From assembly GCA_943789135.1 (NCBI GenBank), contig CALSSY010000003.1:1-64000 (forward strand): DNA of 64,000 nucleotides. The letters run 5' to 3'. A program made the position numbers and the translations under genes. This DNA comes from an uncultured Bacteroidia bacterium. Lineage in GTDB: Bacteria > Bacteroidota > Bacteroidia > NS11-12g > UBA955. This document shows positions 8,434 through 17,248 of the stretch, in pieces; position 1 is the stretch's first letter, and each line of letters starts with the position of its first letter. The notes below the pieces were generated by a model, which saw nothing but the letters and a program-made list of their open reading frames with translations, did no database searches and was not told where the DNA came from.

Positions 8434-9383
8434 TCAAAATTATACGCACTATTGGTTTTATGCAACACCTTTAAACATTCTTTCATAGTTGCATCAACCA
8501 CCTCTTTGGCCGTTAAAATTTCATCAATTTGAGCACTTACTTGACCTATTTCCAATTCTCCCTCTTGTAAATCTCCTTCAAACATGCCTTTTTTAGCACG
8601 ACCACGACCTAATAATTCACGTAATCCATCCGTGTCTAGTCCTTGCTCATAGGCTTTTTGTACCTGATTGTAAAAATCATTCTTTATCAATCGAACTGGG
8701 GTAATTTCCTTGAGAGTTAAAGCCGTAGCCCCATCACCTGCTTTGACAATTTCTTGTTTGAATTGAGGATGGGCGCTGCTTTCTTGGGTGGCAGCAAAAC
8801 GGCTTCCCATCTGAACCCCATCCGCGCCTAAACACAAAACGGCAGCCATTGCTGCGCCGTTGGCAATTCCTCCTGCTGCAATTACAGGAATATGTACTTT
8901 CGATTTAACTAATGGTACCAGACAAAGGGTTGTGGTTTCTTCCCGACCGTTGTGGCCGCCGGCTTCAAAACCTTCCGCAATTACAGCGTCAACACCTGCT
9001 GCTTCTGCTTTCTGGGCAAACTTGACGTTCGCTATCACATGCATCACCTTTATGCCCTTTTCTTTTAGGTGTTTTGTATAGGTATTTGGATTTCCAGCGG
9101 ATGTTATAACTACAGGTACTTTTTCCTCAATGATGATGGAAATATGAGTATCGATATCGGGGTAGAGCAATGGAACGTTAACCGCAAACGGTTTGTTTGT
9201 GGCTAATTTACATTTTTGGATTTGTTCCTTGAGAATTTCGGGATACATACTACCGGAACCAATGACACCTAGTCCACCTGCATTACTAACTGCAGAGGCT
9301 AACTCCCATCCGGAGCACCAAATCATTCCCCCCTGAATAATGGGGTACTGAATATCCAATAATTCACAAATTTCGGAACGCAT
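8430..9383 (-). CDS. FMN-dependent nitronate monooxygenase / FabK-like enoyl-ACP reductase
   Basis: 317-residue TIM-barrel flavoprotein of the 2-nitropropane dioxygenase/FabK family. Visible motifs are the N-terminal YPIIQGGMIW, the FMN-binding AEGFEAGGHNG, AAGGIANG and GADGVQMGSRF. The family includes nitronate-detoxifying enzymes and FabK, the flavin enoyl-ACP reductase of fatty-acid synthesis, and sequence alone does not separate them securely. Its position directly after accA (1-base overlap) favours a lipid-synthesis role. It is translationally coupled to accA upstream and UpxY downstream. Confidence 0.85.
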   Translation of the reverse strand: MRSEICELLDIQYPIIQGGMIWCSGWELASAVSNAGGLGVIGSGSMYPEILKEQIQKCKLATNKPFAVNVPLLYPDIDTHISIIIEEKVPVVITSAGNPNTYTKHLKEKGIKVMHVIANVKFAQKAEAAGVDAVIAEGFEAGGHNGREETTTLCLVPLVKSKVHIPVIAAGGIANGAAMAAVLCLGADGVQMGSRFAATQESSAHPQFKQEIVKAGDGATALTLKEITPVRLIKNDFYNQVQKAYEQGLDTDGLRELLGRGRAKKGMFEGDLQEGELEIGQVSAQIDEILTAKEVVDATMKECLKVLHKTNSAYNFE

Positions 9384-10357
9384 TATGCCCCTATTTCGGG
9401 CTCAACAACTACGCCCATTTGTGAAAACTTATCAATTCTCTGCGCTACTAAAACATCTTTATCCAACTCGCGCAACGTTTTCAATTCTCTTTTGATGGCT
9501 GCTTTAACCGCACTATATGCTTCCTCAGGGTTATGATGGGCTCCGCCAATAGGTTCTTTGATTACGCCATCAACCAAGTTATTTTGCATCATATCGCTTG
9601 AAGAAAGTTTCAATGCATCTGCTGCCAATTCTTTTTTATCCCAAGTGCGCCATAAAATACTGGAACAGCTTTCAGGACTGATTACGGAATACCACGTGTA
9701 TTCCATCATAAGAACTTTATCGCCGACTCCGATTCCTAAAGCACCGCCGCTTGCGCCTTCCCCAATTACGATACAAACAATTGGAACTTCCAACACGGAC
9801 ATTTCCAATAAATTGCGGGCAATTGCTTCGCCTTGACCTCTTTCTTCAGCTTCAAGACCTGGACTTGCACCTGGAGTGTCAATCAATGTCACAACGGGAA
9901 CATCAAATTTCTCCGCGAGTTTCATCAACCTCAATGCCTTACGATATCCCTCTGGATTGGGCATACCAAAATTACGCATTTGGCGTTGTTTGGTATTTCG
10001 ACCTTTCTGTTGCCCGATAATCATAACGGGTTTGCCATCAATTTTGGCAAATCCACCTACAATTGCTTTATCGTCACGAATTTGGCGATCGCCAAATAAT
10101 TCTACGAAATCGGTACATATATGTTCAATATAATCTAAGGTATACGGCCTTTCTGGGTGACGGCTGATTTGAACTTTCTGCCAACCCGTTAAATTACTGT
10201 ATACCGATTTTTGTGCTTCTTTGATTTTCGATTCGATTGTCTGAATCATATCAGACATATCCAATTTACCCTGTTCGTGAGTTTCTTGGGCTTTCTTTAA
10301 TTGCTCATGAAGTTCTTGAACGTCTTTTTCGAAATCAAACCAAATTGAATTTGCCAT
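9383..10357 (-). CDS. accA: Acetyl-CoA carboxylase carboxyltransferase subunit alpha
   Basis: 324 residues, full length for AccA. With AccD it transfers the carboxyl group from carboxybiotin to acetyl-CoA, the first step of fatty-acid synthesis. The N-terminal helical region ([14 protein letters not shown]) is followed by the crotonase-fold core with [38 protein letters not shown] and [11 protein letters not shown]. Only 59 bases separate it from the small membrane-protein gene upstream. It has no convincing promoter box of its own, so that gene's promoter probably drives the whole operon. Confidence 0.97.
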   Translation of the reverse strand: MANSIWFDFEKDVQELHEQLKKAQETHEQGKLDMSDMIQTIESKIKEAQKSVYSNLTGWQKVQISRHPERPYTLDYIEHICTDFVELFGDRQIRDDKAIVGGFAKIDGKPVMIIGQQKGRNTKQRQMRNFGMPNPEGYRKALRLMKLAEKFDVPVVTLIDTPGASPGLEAEERGQGEAIARNLLEMSVLEVPIVCIVIGEGASGGALGIGVGDKVLMMEYTWYSVISPESCSSILWRTWDKKELAADALKLSSSDMMQNNLVDGVIKEPIGGAHHNPEEAYSAVKAAIKRELKTLRELDKDVLVAQRIDKFSQMGVVVEPEIGA

Positions 10358-10416
10358 AACAATAGTTTTTAAACCGCCCGAAAGCGAAAGTATGTAAAAT
10401 TAAGGATTTCAGTTTA

Positions 10417-10572
10417 TTAAACCCAATCCATGGCCATCGCCATACCCCCAAAAAAGGTAGGTAAACCGAGCCAAAAAGCTTCAGGTAAAAAAATGGTGAA
10501 ATAGGTCAATGCGATTCCACTTACAATGCAAAGAGCCCAATATTTCTTGGTATTGCGTTTTTCGTTGCTCAT
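10417..10572 (-). CDS. 51-residue predicted small membrane protein
   Basis: Short gene translating to a basic N-terminus (MSNEKRNTKKY), a hydrophobic stretch (WALCIVSGIALTYFTIFL) and a second one (FWLGLPTFFGGMAMAM), ending in DWV. It is preceded by a TATCTTCG box 8 nt upstream of the ATG, and accA follows 59 bases after its stop. Two short membrane segments are likely. I do not recognise the family; as the first gene of the accA operon it may be an auxiliary membrane protein. Its support is the promoter box, start codon, coherent hydropathy and position. Confidence 0.65.
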   Translation of the reverse strand: MSNEKRNTKKYWALCIVSGIALTYFTIFLPEAFWLGLPTFFGGMAMAMDWV

Positions 10573-10580
10573 AGTTGTTG

Positions 10581-10588
10581 CGAAGATA
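10581..10588 (-). promoter_or_regulatory. -7-like box for small gene-accA operon
   Basis: TATCTTCG on the minus strand (TAnnTTyG) ends 8 nt before the small-gene ATG; no other box is seen before accA. Confidence 0.5.
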
Positions 10589-10626
10589 AATACAAAAAAC
10601 GTTACGAAGCACTAAATTCATAAAAA

Positions 10627-11661
10627 CTATAAAAAAACGTCTTGCCAGTAACGCGTAAAACCTCGATTCCAATGAATATTTACTGAAGTATTATATTCCA
10701 TATTCAAGGCTCTATTTATTGCGAGAAGTGGAACATTTATGCCTGCATGTCGCAATGCGGATGTTGTTCCCTGTAACCTTGGATTTATCTCCAATAGATG
10801 AGCGATGCCATTTTCATCATTACGCCATTGTATACCTATAGGTCCCAGGAGATCTAAAGATTTTAACAATTTGTGCGTTTGGGATATTAGGTTTTCGTTC
10901 TTTTCAAATTCACCTGAAACGCTTATCCCAGAAACCATTTTATCACGACTTCTTGGAATAATGATGGTTTCATTACCGGGCCAAACAAAAGCATCGACCG
11001 AGTACTCTTTTCCGGGAAGAAACTGCGTCAATAATAATGGTGTATCAAATTGGTCGGGGAGTCTTAGGGTCCATTCCGATAGCAGTAAAGGCATCAGCTC
11101 TGGCTTTCCATTGGACATATTTGACTTTACGTTTTTTGCAATCAAACCTATACCCCGAGATCCGTTTCCTACAGTAGGTTTAAAGAATAAATACTCATGC
11201 CTACTTAATAAGTCGTTGGCTAAACGTTCAAATTCAACCTTATTGGCACAAACACCACCTTCAGGAATCGGAATGTCAATTTCGGCGGCCCAATTATGTA
11301 ATTTGCCTTTGTCATTACTCAGATTCAAACCATTCTCAGGCGAAACAATCACTTTGATTCCTGCATCTTCAAAGGTTTGCCTTTCTCTTGATAAGATATT
11401 CAGCTCCCTAGTAGTAATCGGCAATACAACCTTAATCTTTTCAAGGTCGCAAATTTCCTTTACTCTTCTGATGTAATCGGGATGTTCAGCTGGAGGCATT
11501 TTATAAAAGGCATCTGACAAAGATTTACCATAGGCTTCGTTGTTTATATCTCCAGAAACCAAGCGAATACGGGCATCTTCACGCAAACATGCTGAAATTC
11601 CAGCAAATCCTGGCGCACCTGCTCCGGATGGTATCAGTACAGAAATGCCTTCTTCAATCAT
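10627..11661 (-). CDS. ATP-grasp domain protein (CarB-like)
   Basis: 344 residues when started at MIEEGISVLIPSG, chosen because a TACATTTG box ends 4 nt upstream; an in-frame codon five positions earlier would lie inside the box. The N-terminal Rossmann-like pre-ATP-grasp domain (SGAGAPGFAGI, residues 10-110) is followed by an ATP-grasp fold with KPTVGNGSRGIG, TQFLPGKEYSVDAFV and the metal-binding LLEINPRLQGTTS. The layout resembles half of the large subunit of carbamoyl-phosphate synthase, and relatives ligate amino acids, sugars or peptides. The substrate cannot be told. It is monocistronic and divergent from asnS. Confidence 0.8.
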   Translation of the reverse strand: MIEEGISVLIPSGAGAPGFAGISACLREDARIRLVSGDINNEAYGKSLSDAFYKMPPAEHPDYIRRVKEICDLEKIKVVLPITTRELNILSRERQTFEDAGIKVIVSPENGLNLSNDKGKLHNWAAEIDIPIPEGGVCANKVEFERLANDLLSRHEYLFFKPTVGNGSRGIGLIAKNVKSNMSNGKPELMPLLLSEWTLRLPDQFDTPLLLTQFLPGKEYSVDAFVWPGNETIIIPRSRDKMVSGISVSGEFEKNENLISQTHKLLKSLDLLGPIGIQWRNDENGIAHLLEINPRLQGTTSALRHAGINVPLLAINRALNMEYNTSVNIHWNRGFTRYWQDVFL

Positions 11662-11665
11662 ACAA

Positions 11666-11673
11666 CAAATGTA
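11666..11673 (-). promoter_or_regulatory. -7 box for ATP-grasp gene
   Basis: TACATTTG on the minus strand, exact TAnnTTTG, ends 4 nt before the ATG; it decides the start and implies a leaderless mRNA. Confidence 0.6.
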
Positions 11674-11730
11674 CACATTCTCTTAAACGCAATGCGCTTT
11701 CTTCCTTATTATATAGCGATTCAAAAATTG

Positions 11731-11738
11731 TATCTTTG
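11731..11738 (+). promoter_or_regulatory. -7 box for asnS
   Basis: TATCTTTG, exact TAnnTTTG, ends 7 nt before the asnS ATG. This makes the longer in-frame reading that begins upstream of the box unlikely. Confidence 0.6.
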
Positions 11739-11745
11739 TGGCAAC

Positions 11746-13275
11746 ATGTCAATCACGCATTTTTACATACAAGATTTATCTCAAAAAATAGGGGAAACAG
11801 TATCCTTAAAAGGTTGGGTTTCAAACAAAAGAGAGGGAAAAGGCATTGTTTTTATTGTGCTCCGCGATGGAACAGGTTTTTGTCAGTGTGTAGTAACCGC
11901 TGAAACCGCACAAGAAAATGGACTTGACACCGCTCAAAATACCCGATTAGAAACGAGCGTGATTTTGACTGGTTTGGTAAAAGCAGATGAAAAACAAGTT
12001 GGTGGCATTGAAATAGAAGTGCAACAAATCGAAATCATAGGAGATTCTGTCGATTATCCGATTGCCAAAAAAGAACACGGTGTTGAGTTTTTAATGGACC
12101 AACGTCATTTGTGGCTTCGCAGCACCCGTCAATGGGCTATTATGCGAATCCGAAACACCATCATTTTTTCAATACATAATTATTTTCAGAAGGAAGGTTT
12201 CGTACAAATGGATGCCCCAATCTTTACGGGTAACGCATGTGAAGGTACATCTACTCTTTTCGAAACAGATTTTTACGGTAGTGCCGCATATTTGAGTCAG
12301 TCAGGTCAGCTTTATGGCGAGGCCATGGCAATGGCGATGGGTAAAATTTATACTTTTGGTCCTACGTTCAGAGCAGAAAAATCAAAAACCCGCCGACATC
12401 TATCCGAATTCTGGATGATCGAGCCTGAAATGGCCTTTTATGACATCTTCCAAAACATGGATTCTATTGAAGGTATGTTGCAACATGTTATCAAAGACGT
12501 ATTGCACAATTGCAAACAAGAATTAGAAACCATTGGACGAGATACTTCCGTATTGGAAAGTTCTCTAGGAACGTTCCCAAGAATGACATACGATGAAGCC
12601 GTTCGAATCATTAAAGGAGAACAAGATGTAAATGGTCAAAACAGTATCAAACTCTTAGAAAGCGAATTGGAGGCAGCTCAAAAACGTCTTACAGAAATCG
12701 ATACAGACATAGCCGATCGAGAAGCTCAAATCAATTCAGGAGGCATGAAAAAGGGACAAATCAACTTCTTTACAGCTAAAATCAATGAACTCAAACAAGA
12801 GAAAAGTGATGTTGAAGAAGATTTAAGAAATATACCTCAATGGTTAAACAGTGCTCGTAACTTCGAATACGGAAATGATTTTGGTGGATCCGATGAAACG
12901 GTACTAACTAAACTGTTTGACCGCCCTGTAATGGTATACGACTGGCCACACGAGGTGAAAGCGTTTTACTTGAAGCGAAATCCAGAGGATATGCGTTTCG
13001 CTCGCGGAGTAGACGTTTTAGCACCTGAAGGCTATGGCGAAATTGTAGGTGGAGGAGAAAGAGAAACTAACGTAGATAGTTTGATAGAAAAAATTCACGA
13101 GCACCAACTTCCAATGTCCGAATTCGAATGGTATTTAGATCTTCGTCGTTTTGGGTCGGTTCCTCATTCTGGATTTGGTTTGGGACTAGAGCGCGTAGTT
13201 ACATGGATTTGCAAACTCAAGCACGTTCGTGAGTCGATTCCGTTCCCAAGAATGTACGGTCGCTTGACACCTTAA
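11746..13275 (+). CDS. asnS: Asparaginyl-tRNA synthetase
   Basis: 509 residues. It charges tRNA(Asn) with asparagine. The OB-fold anticodon-binding domain is N-terminal (KGWVSNKREGKGIVFIVL), followed by the class II core with motif 2 (FRAEKSKTRRHLSEFWMIEPE) and motif 3 (GFGLGLERVV). Residues about 295-375 form a charged coiled-coil-like insertion (ESELEAAQKRLTEIDTDIAD) between the conserved blocks, which makes it longer than the E. coli enzyme; such inserts occur in Bacteroidota. The start MSITHFYIQDL fits the family and the promoter box. An own asnS suggests the GatCAB system here mainly serves Gln-tRNA formation. Confidence 0.96.
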   Translation: MSITHFYIQDLSQKIGETVSLKGWVSNKREGKGIVFIVLRDGTGFCQCVVTAETAQENGLDTAQNTRLETSVILTGLVKADEKQVGGIEIEVQQIEIIGDSVDYPIAKKEHGVEFLMDQRHLWLRSTRQWAIMRIRNTIIFSIHNYFQKEGFVQMDAPIFTGNACEGTSTLFETDFYGSAAYLSQSGQLYGEAMAMAMGKIYTFGPTFRAEKSKTRRHLSEFWMIEPEMAFYDIFQNMDSIEGMLQHVIKDVLHNCKQELETIGRDTSVLESSLGTFPRMTYDEAVRIIKGEQDVNGQNSIKLLESELEAAQKRLTEIDTDIADREAQINSGGMKKGQINFFTAKINELKQEKSDVEEDLRNIPQWLNSARNFEYGNDFGGSDETVLTKLFDRPVMVYDWPHEVKAFYLKRNPEDMRFARGVDVLAPEGYGEIVGGGERETNVDSLIEKIHEHQLPMSEFEWYLDLRRFGSVPHSGFGLGLERVVTWICKLKHVRESIPFPRMYGRLTP

Positions 13276-13378
13276 ATTGTATGTAATAACGTTCATTCAC
13301 AAAATAACCGTGTCACTCACAAAAGCAAATACCCTTAAGGTATACGAATTATTATTTCCCCTATATATTTAGAATGTT

Positions 13379-14071
13379 TTGTTAGACTTTCACAACCATA
13401 TATTACCAGGCATAGACGACGGATCTCCAGATTTCGAAACTTCATTGCGTTTGTTGAGGGGACTCAAAGATTTGGGATTTGATTCTGTTAAAGCGTCTCC
13501 GCATACCATTGCGGACACCCACCCCAATACACCTGATACTATAAAAGCATCTTTTGATAGCTTAAATCAATATTTAACTTCTCAAGCCTACCCACACGTA
13601 TCGGGATTTGCATCCGAATACATGTTAGATGATATTTTCTTGGCAAATTTAAAAGCAAAGAAACCCCTCTTATGTGTTCATGATAAATTCGTTTTAGTGG
13701 AATTATCCTATGCACAAAAACCCGAACACGTTGAGGGATATAGTTTCCAACTACAATTAGATGGATACATACCCATTTTAGCGCACCCCGAACGCTACGG
13801 ATACTATCATAAAAATGCAGAAAGTAACTACGATTATTTAAAAGACTTAGGGTTTGACTTCCAGCTCAATCTGCTATCCTTAACCCCGTATTATGGGAAG
13901 GACGTACAAAAAGTTGCGAACGATTTACTCGAAAAAGGATATTACGATTATGCCTGTACCGATTTGCATCACGACAGGCATCTTGAAGCGTTAAACCAAT
14001 TTTTCACCGCCGATAGTTTGCGCGATTTGATGAAAAAATACCGCTTACAAAACGACAAATTAGCGGGTTAG
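13379..14071 (+). CDS. CpsB/YwqE-type PHP-domain tyrosine phosphatase
   Basis: 230 residues with all PHP metal motifs: DFHNHILPGIDDG, SPHTI, LVELSY, ILAHPERY and CTDLHHDRH. The family consists of Mn-dependent protein-tyrosine phosphatases that reverse BY-kinase phosphorylation in exopolysaccharide export. No Wzc-type kinase is in this window. The only in-frame start after the preceding stop is TTG. An ATG five bases upstream (13374) would be in frame if the T4 run at 13377-13380 had one more T, giving MFLLDFHNH, so the exact N-terminus is uncertain. Confidence 0.85.
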   Translation: MLDFHNHILPGIDDGSPDFETSLRLLRGLKDLGFDSVKASPHTIADTHPNTPDTIKASFDSLNQYLTSQAYPHVSGFASEYMLDDIFLANLKAKKPLLCVHDKFVLVELSYAQKPEHVEGYSFQLQLDGYIPILAHPERYGYYHKNAESNYDYLKDLGFDFQLNLLSLTPYYGKDVQKVANDLLEKGYYDYACTDLHHDRHLEALNQFFTADSLRDLMKKYRLQNDKLAG

Positions 14072-14074
14072 GGC

Positions 14075-14082
14075 TAAATTTG
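14075..14082 (+). promoter_or_regulatory. -7 box for folK
   Basis: TAAATTTG, exact TAnnTTTG, ends 5 nt before a GTG start; it supports a leaderless GTG-initiated mRNA. Confidence 0.5.
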
Positions 14083-14087
14083 ACGCT

Positions 14088-14579
14088 GTGAAGGATATTC
14101 CTCAAACGATTTTTTTAGCCACGGGAAGCAATCAAGGCAATTCTTTTGATTTACTCCAAACGTGCAATCGTTTAATAAACGCCAATGTTGGTGCAATCAC
14201 CAAGGAATCGCCCATATACCTCACAAAAGCCTGGGGTAAAACAGATCAACCCGATTTTTTAAATCAAGTTTTACAAGTTCAAACCGTTTTCACGCCAAAA
14301 TTGGTTTTTAAAAAAATCCAACAAATTGAAAAGCAAATGGGTCGTGTTCGTTATGAAAAATGGGGACCACGAATAATTGATATTGATATTATTTTCTTTG
14401 GAAACAAGATTTTACAAAGTGCAGATCTGACAATCCCTCATCCCGAATTAGAAAACAGAAACTTCGTCCTCAAGCCTTTATTTGATATTGCACCAAAGCA
14501 TAATCACCCCATATTAAAAAAAGAAATTCGACAATTATGGAAGCACCGAACGGACACCTTGGCGATACAAGAGATATAA
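14088..14579 (+). CDS. folK: HPPK, 2-amino-4-hydroxy-6-hydroxymethyldihydropteridine diphosphokinase
   Basis: 163 residues, normal length. The enzyme transfers pyrophosphate from ATP to the pterin in folate synthesis. Family motifs are LATGSNQGNSFDLL, QMGRVRYEKWGPRIIDIDI (substrate and Mg sites) and IPHPELENRNFVLKPL. The start is GTG, fixed by the -7 box and by the conserved N-terminus. The last 43 bases overlap the WbqC-like gene, so the two are probably coupled. Confidence 0.95.
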   Translation: MKDIPQTIFLATGSNQGNSFDLLQTCNRLINANVGAITKESPIYLTKAWGKTDQPDFLNQVLQVQTVFTPKLVFKKIQQIEKQMGRVRYEKWGPRIIDIDIIFFGNKILQSADLTIPHPELENRNFVLKPLFDIAPKHNHPILKKEIRQLWKHRTDTLAIQEI

Positions 14580-15124
14580 GTGTTTTTGGTCTATTCCCGC
14601 CTGTTTCTTATTTCCAATTTGCTGCTAATCGTGGGGAAATTTCGCTTTTCACGAATTTAGAATTGTCGCATTATTGTATTTCTGGGGCCAACCAAATAGA
14701 GATTCTCAGAATTCCTTTGCTTCACGAATCTAAAAACAAAACCCCAATTAATTGGCAAATATCGTATCAGCACAAATGGGTTCGAGAACACCAAAATGCC
14801 TTAAGAACGGCATATGGTAAATCACCTTTCTTTGAGTTTTATGATTACAAATTATTTGAGATTTTAAATCAGCAAATAACAAGTTTCCCCTTACTTCAAG
14901 AGACTTTAATTAAACAGATTTTACCTTGGCTCGGATTGGATGAGTTAAATGTAATCTCATCAGATTTAGAAAAAAGTAGACACTATTTTCGCTCACTTTT
15001 AAGTACACCTACAAAAGAATATTCGCAGGTTTTTGAAACAAAATTTGGACATCGTAAAAACTTATCAATTATAGATTTGCTGTTCAATATTGGTCCAGAA
15101 TGCGCCGCATATTTTAGACAATAA
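14537..15124 (+). CDS. WbqC-like family protein
   Basis: 195 residues. The conserved block QHKWVREHQNALRTAYGKSP followed by FFEFYDYKLFEIL, and the C-terminal LSIIDLLFNIGPE, are typical of the WbqC-like family, found in O-antigen clusters and elsewhere with no settled biochemical function. No signal peptide or membrane segment is visible. Because it overlaps folK by 43 bases, translation could begin a little downstream of the first ATG, before DISVFGLFPPVSYFQ. The stop codon lies in a 7-bp AT-rich inverted repeat (TTTAGAC/GTCTAAA). Confidence 0.8.
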   Translation: MEAPNGHLGDTRDISVFGLFPPVSYFQFAANRGEISLFTNLELSHYCISGANQIEILRIPLLHESKNKTPINWQISYQHKWVREHQNALRTAYGKSPFFEFYDYKLFEILNQQITSFPLLQETLIKQILPWLGLDELNVISSDLEKSRHYFRSLLSTPTKEYSQVFETKFGHRKNLSIIDLLFNIGPECAAYFRQ

Positions 15125-15279
15125 AGTCTAAATTATCAGCAATTTAGCACGTAAATACAACATACCTTAACTTGGTAATCACAACTTCCCGACCGATCAG
15201 TCGTTGTCATTTACCTAAGGAGACTGCAATTCTCAAACTGTTAAAAGTGGTTTAATCATATTAATAATATCTAATTACT

Positions 15280-15287
15280 TAATTTTG
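15280..15287 (+). promoter_or_regulatory. -7 box for flippase-dut operon
   Basis: TAATTTTG, exact TAnnTTTG, ends 5 nt before the flippase ATG. The 168-base gap before it holds no gene. Confidence 0.55.
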
Positions 15288-15292
15288 CCTAG

Positions 15293-16765
15293 ATGTCGGT
15301 ATTGCGCAAACTAGCCTCACAAACAGCTATTTATGGCTTGAGCACCATGTTGGGCCGATTGATCAATTACCTTCTCGTTCCTTTGTACACCCGAACTTTG
15401 GTAAATGTTGCAGATTATGGGATTGTAGGTGTAATGTTTGGGTATGCGAGTTTAGGAGCCGTGCTCTTTGCCTTTGGTTTAGAGACAGGGTTTTTTAACT
15501 TCGCTCGTAAACAAGATAAACCCGAACCTGTTTTTGCTACAGCTGCGCACTTCATTTTATTGACAGGTCTTTTTTGGATAGCCCTTTCACGAATTTTTGG
15601 AGTGGAAATTATGTCGTTTATTGGTTACCCTTATGCTCCAGAATACGCATTTTGGTTTACCGTTATTTTGGCCTCTGACGCATTAAGTTCGCTTGCATTT
15701 GCATATTTACGTCAACAACAAAAACCTTGGAACTTCGCTTGGGTTCGTCTTAGCAACATTGGCATTAACGTATCTGCCAATTTATTTTTCTTGGTATTTC
15801 TACCCTATTGGGGTGCTAAACACGAATGGGCACTAACACTGTACAACCAACAATCACAAGTTTCTTGGATTTTCATCTCTAACTTGATTGCCAGTACAGC
15901 AACATTGCTATTGCTATCACCGATTTTAAAGCATTTAAAATTAGGAATGGATTGGGAACTCTTGAAAAGAATGCTTTCATACTCCTATCCGATTGTGTTC
16001 ATCGGGCTTGCGGGGATGATAAACGAAACATTCGATCGCATATTGATTAAGTCGCTAATTCCTGGCTTTGATTCGGATTATCAAGTTAGTATTTATTCCG
16101 CATTTTATAAATTGAGCATGGTACTTACTCTATTTGTTCAAGCATTTCGTTTTGCTGTAGAGCCCTATTTTTTCGAACAAGCGAAGACATTAAACCCGCA
16201 AGAATCCTATGCATACATCATGAAATGGTTCGTGTACGTTGTAGCCACTATATATGTGGGAACACTATTGATTCTGCCCTATATTGCTCCATTATTAATT
16301 CAGAATCCAGAATACTTCGAACATCCTGATGGCATGAGATTGGTACCCTATTTATTAGGAGCCAACTTATTTCTCGGCTTGTATTACACCTTATCGGTGT
16401 GGTATAAGGTTTCAGAAAAAACACATATTGGGGCCATACCTGCTTTTGTGGGAGCCACGATTACCATTGCATTGAACCTTTGGCTCATTCCTGAAATTGG
16501 CATTCTTGGTGCTGCAATTACAACCTTGATAACCTATGCAAGTATGCTAATAATGGGGTATTGGCTTTCTCGAAAATTCTATCCAATTCCTTATGATTTG
16601 CCCCGCATCGGCATTATTTTAATCGTTACATTTTTAATGGGATATCTAATGATTCATGCACAGCTAGGTTTTATCATCAACTTATTACTTTTCTTGGCTT
16701 TTATTCTATTCATTTATCTGTACGAAACCCAAATTCATTATGGTCAACGTAAAAATCATCAATAA
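15293..16765 (+). CDS. Polysaccharide/oligosaccharide flippase (MATE/Wzx-like)
   Basis: 490 residues with about 12-14 hydrophobic segments throughout, beginning with the amphipathic [20 protein letters not shown] typical of Wzx-type flippases. Such proteins move lipid-linked sugar precursors across the inner membrane. It is the first gene of a plus-strand series (flippase, dut, nucleotidyltransferase, TPR protein, DUF4292, EnvC-like) that I recall as a conserved gene order in flavobacteria. Conservation in a housekeeping context argues for a general envelope-precursor role rather than a strain-specific O-antigen role. The dut gene starts within its last 26 bases. Confidence 0.87.
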   Translation: MSVLRKLASQTAIYGLSTMLGRLINYLLVPLYTRTLVNVADYGIVGVMFGYASLGAVLFAFGLETGFFNFARKQDKPEPVFATAAHFILLTGLFWIALSRIFGVEIMSFIGYPYAPEYAFWFTVILASDALSSLAFAYLRQQQKPWNFAWVRLSNIGINVSANLFFLVFLPYWGAKHEWALTLYNQQSQVSWIFISNLIASTATLLLLSPILKHLKLGMDWELLKRMLSYSYPIVFIGLAGMINETFDRILIKSLIPGFDSDYQVSIYSAFYKLSMVLTLFVQAFRFAVEPYFFEQAKTLNPQESYAYIMKWFVYVVATIYVGTLLILPYIAPLLIQNPEYFEHPDGMRLVPYLLGANLFLGLYYTLSVWYKVSEKTHIGAIPAFVGATITIALNLWLIPEIGILGAAITTLITYASMLIMGYWLSRKFYPIPYDLPRIGIILIVTFLMGYLMIHAQLGFIINLLLFLAFILFIYLYETQIHYGQRKNHQ

Positions 16766-17174
16766 AAGCGATTTGCCCCTGCCAGAATATCAAACCGCAC
16801 TAAGTGCCGGTATGGATATACATGCTTTTTTAGAAGCATCGGTTTCTTTAAATCCTGGGGAAAGACAATTAATCCCCACTGGTTTGTATTTGGAAATCCC
16901 TCCTGGTTTTGAAATTCAAATTCGCCCAAGAAGTGGTCTAGCCCTTAAAAATGGAATAACTGTATTAAATAGTCCAGGAACCGTTGATGCAGATTACCGT
17001 GGTGAAATTAAAGTACTCCTTGTAAATCATGGAGAAGGACCCTTTACAATAAATAAAGGCGATCGCATTGCACAAATGGTTTTAGCCAAACATGAAACAA
17101 TTTCTTGGGTTGAATCTCAAGAACTTAACACAACCGAAAGAGGAACGGGCGGTTACGGAAGTAGCGGTAAATAA
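16740..17174 (+). CDS. dut: Deoxyuridine 5'-triphosphate nucleotidohydrolase
   Basis: 144 residues, standard length for trimeric dUTPase. It hydrolyses dUTP to dUMP and PPi, keeping uracil out of DNA and feeding dTMP synthesis. All five motifs are present: [42 protein letters not shown] and [10 protein letters not shown]. It overlaps the flippase by 26 bases, which suggests translational coupling. Confidence 0.97.
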   Translation: MVNVKIINKSDLPLPEYQTALSAGMDIHAFLEASVSLNPGERQLIPTGLYLEIPPGFEIQIRPRSGLALKNGITVLNSPGTVDADYRGEIKVLLVNHGEGPFTINKGDRIAQMVLAKHETISWVESQELNTTERGTGGYGSSGK

Positions 17175-17248
17175 CACTAAGTTCAACGTTTTTTAATAAA
17201 CATTGCCGTTCTTTGCAATCCTTTTCAAAATAACTGTTTAAAATTACC

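Noticed and set aside
10805..11476. Plus-strand open frame of 223 codons opposite the ATP-grasp gene
   Set aside because: Antisense shadow of a clearly conserved gene; no promoter box or recognisable motif.
11692..11745. Longer N-terminus for AsnRS
   Set aside because: An exact -7 box lies inside this stretch and the residues have no family match.
15113..15132. 7-bp inverted repeat at the end of the WbqC-like gene
   Set aside because: AT-rich, no T run; too weak to call a terminator.
13379..17174. Possible capsule cluster (PHP phosphatase, WbqC-like, flippase)
   Set aside because: No Wza/Wzc, polymerase or glycosyltransferase genes among them; interleaved with folK and dut, so a housekeeping order is more likely.
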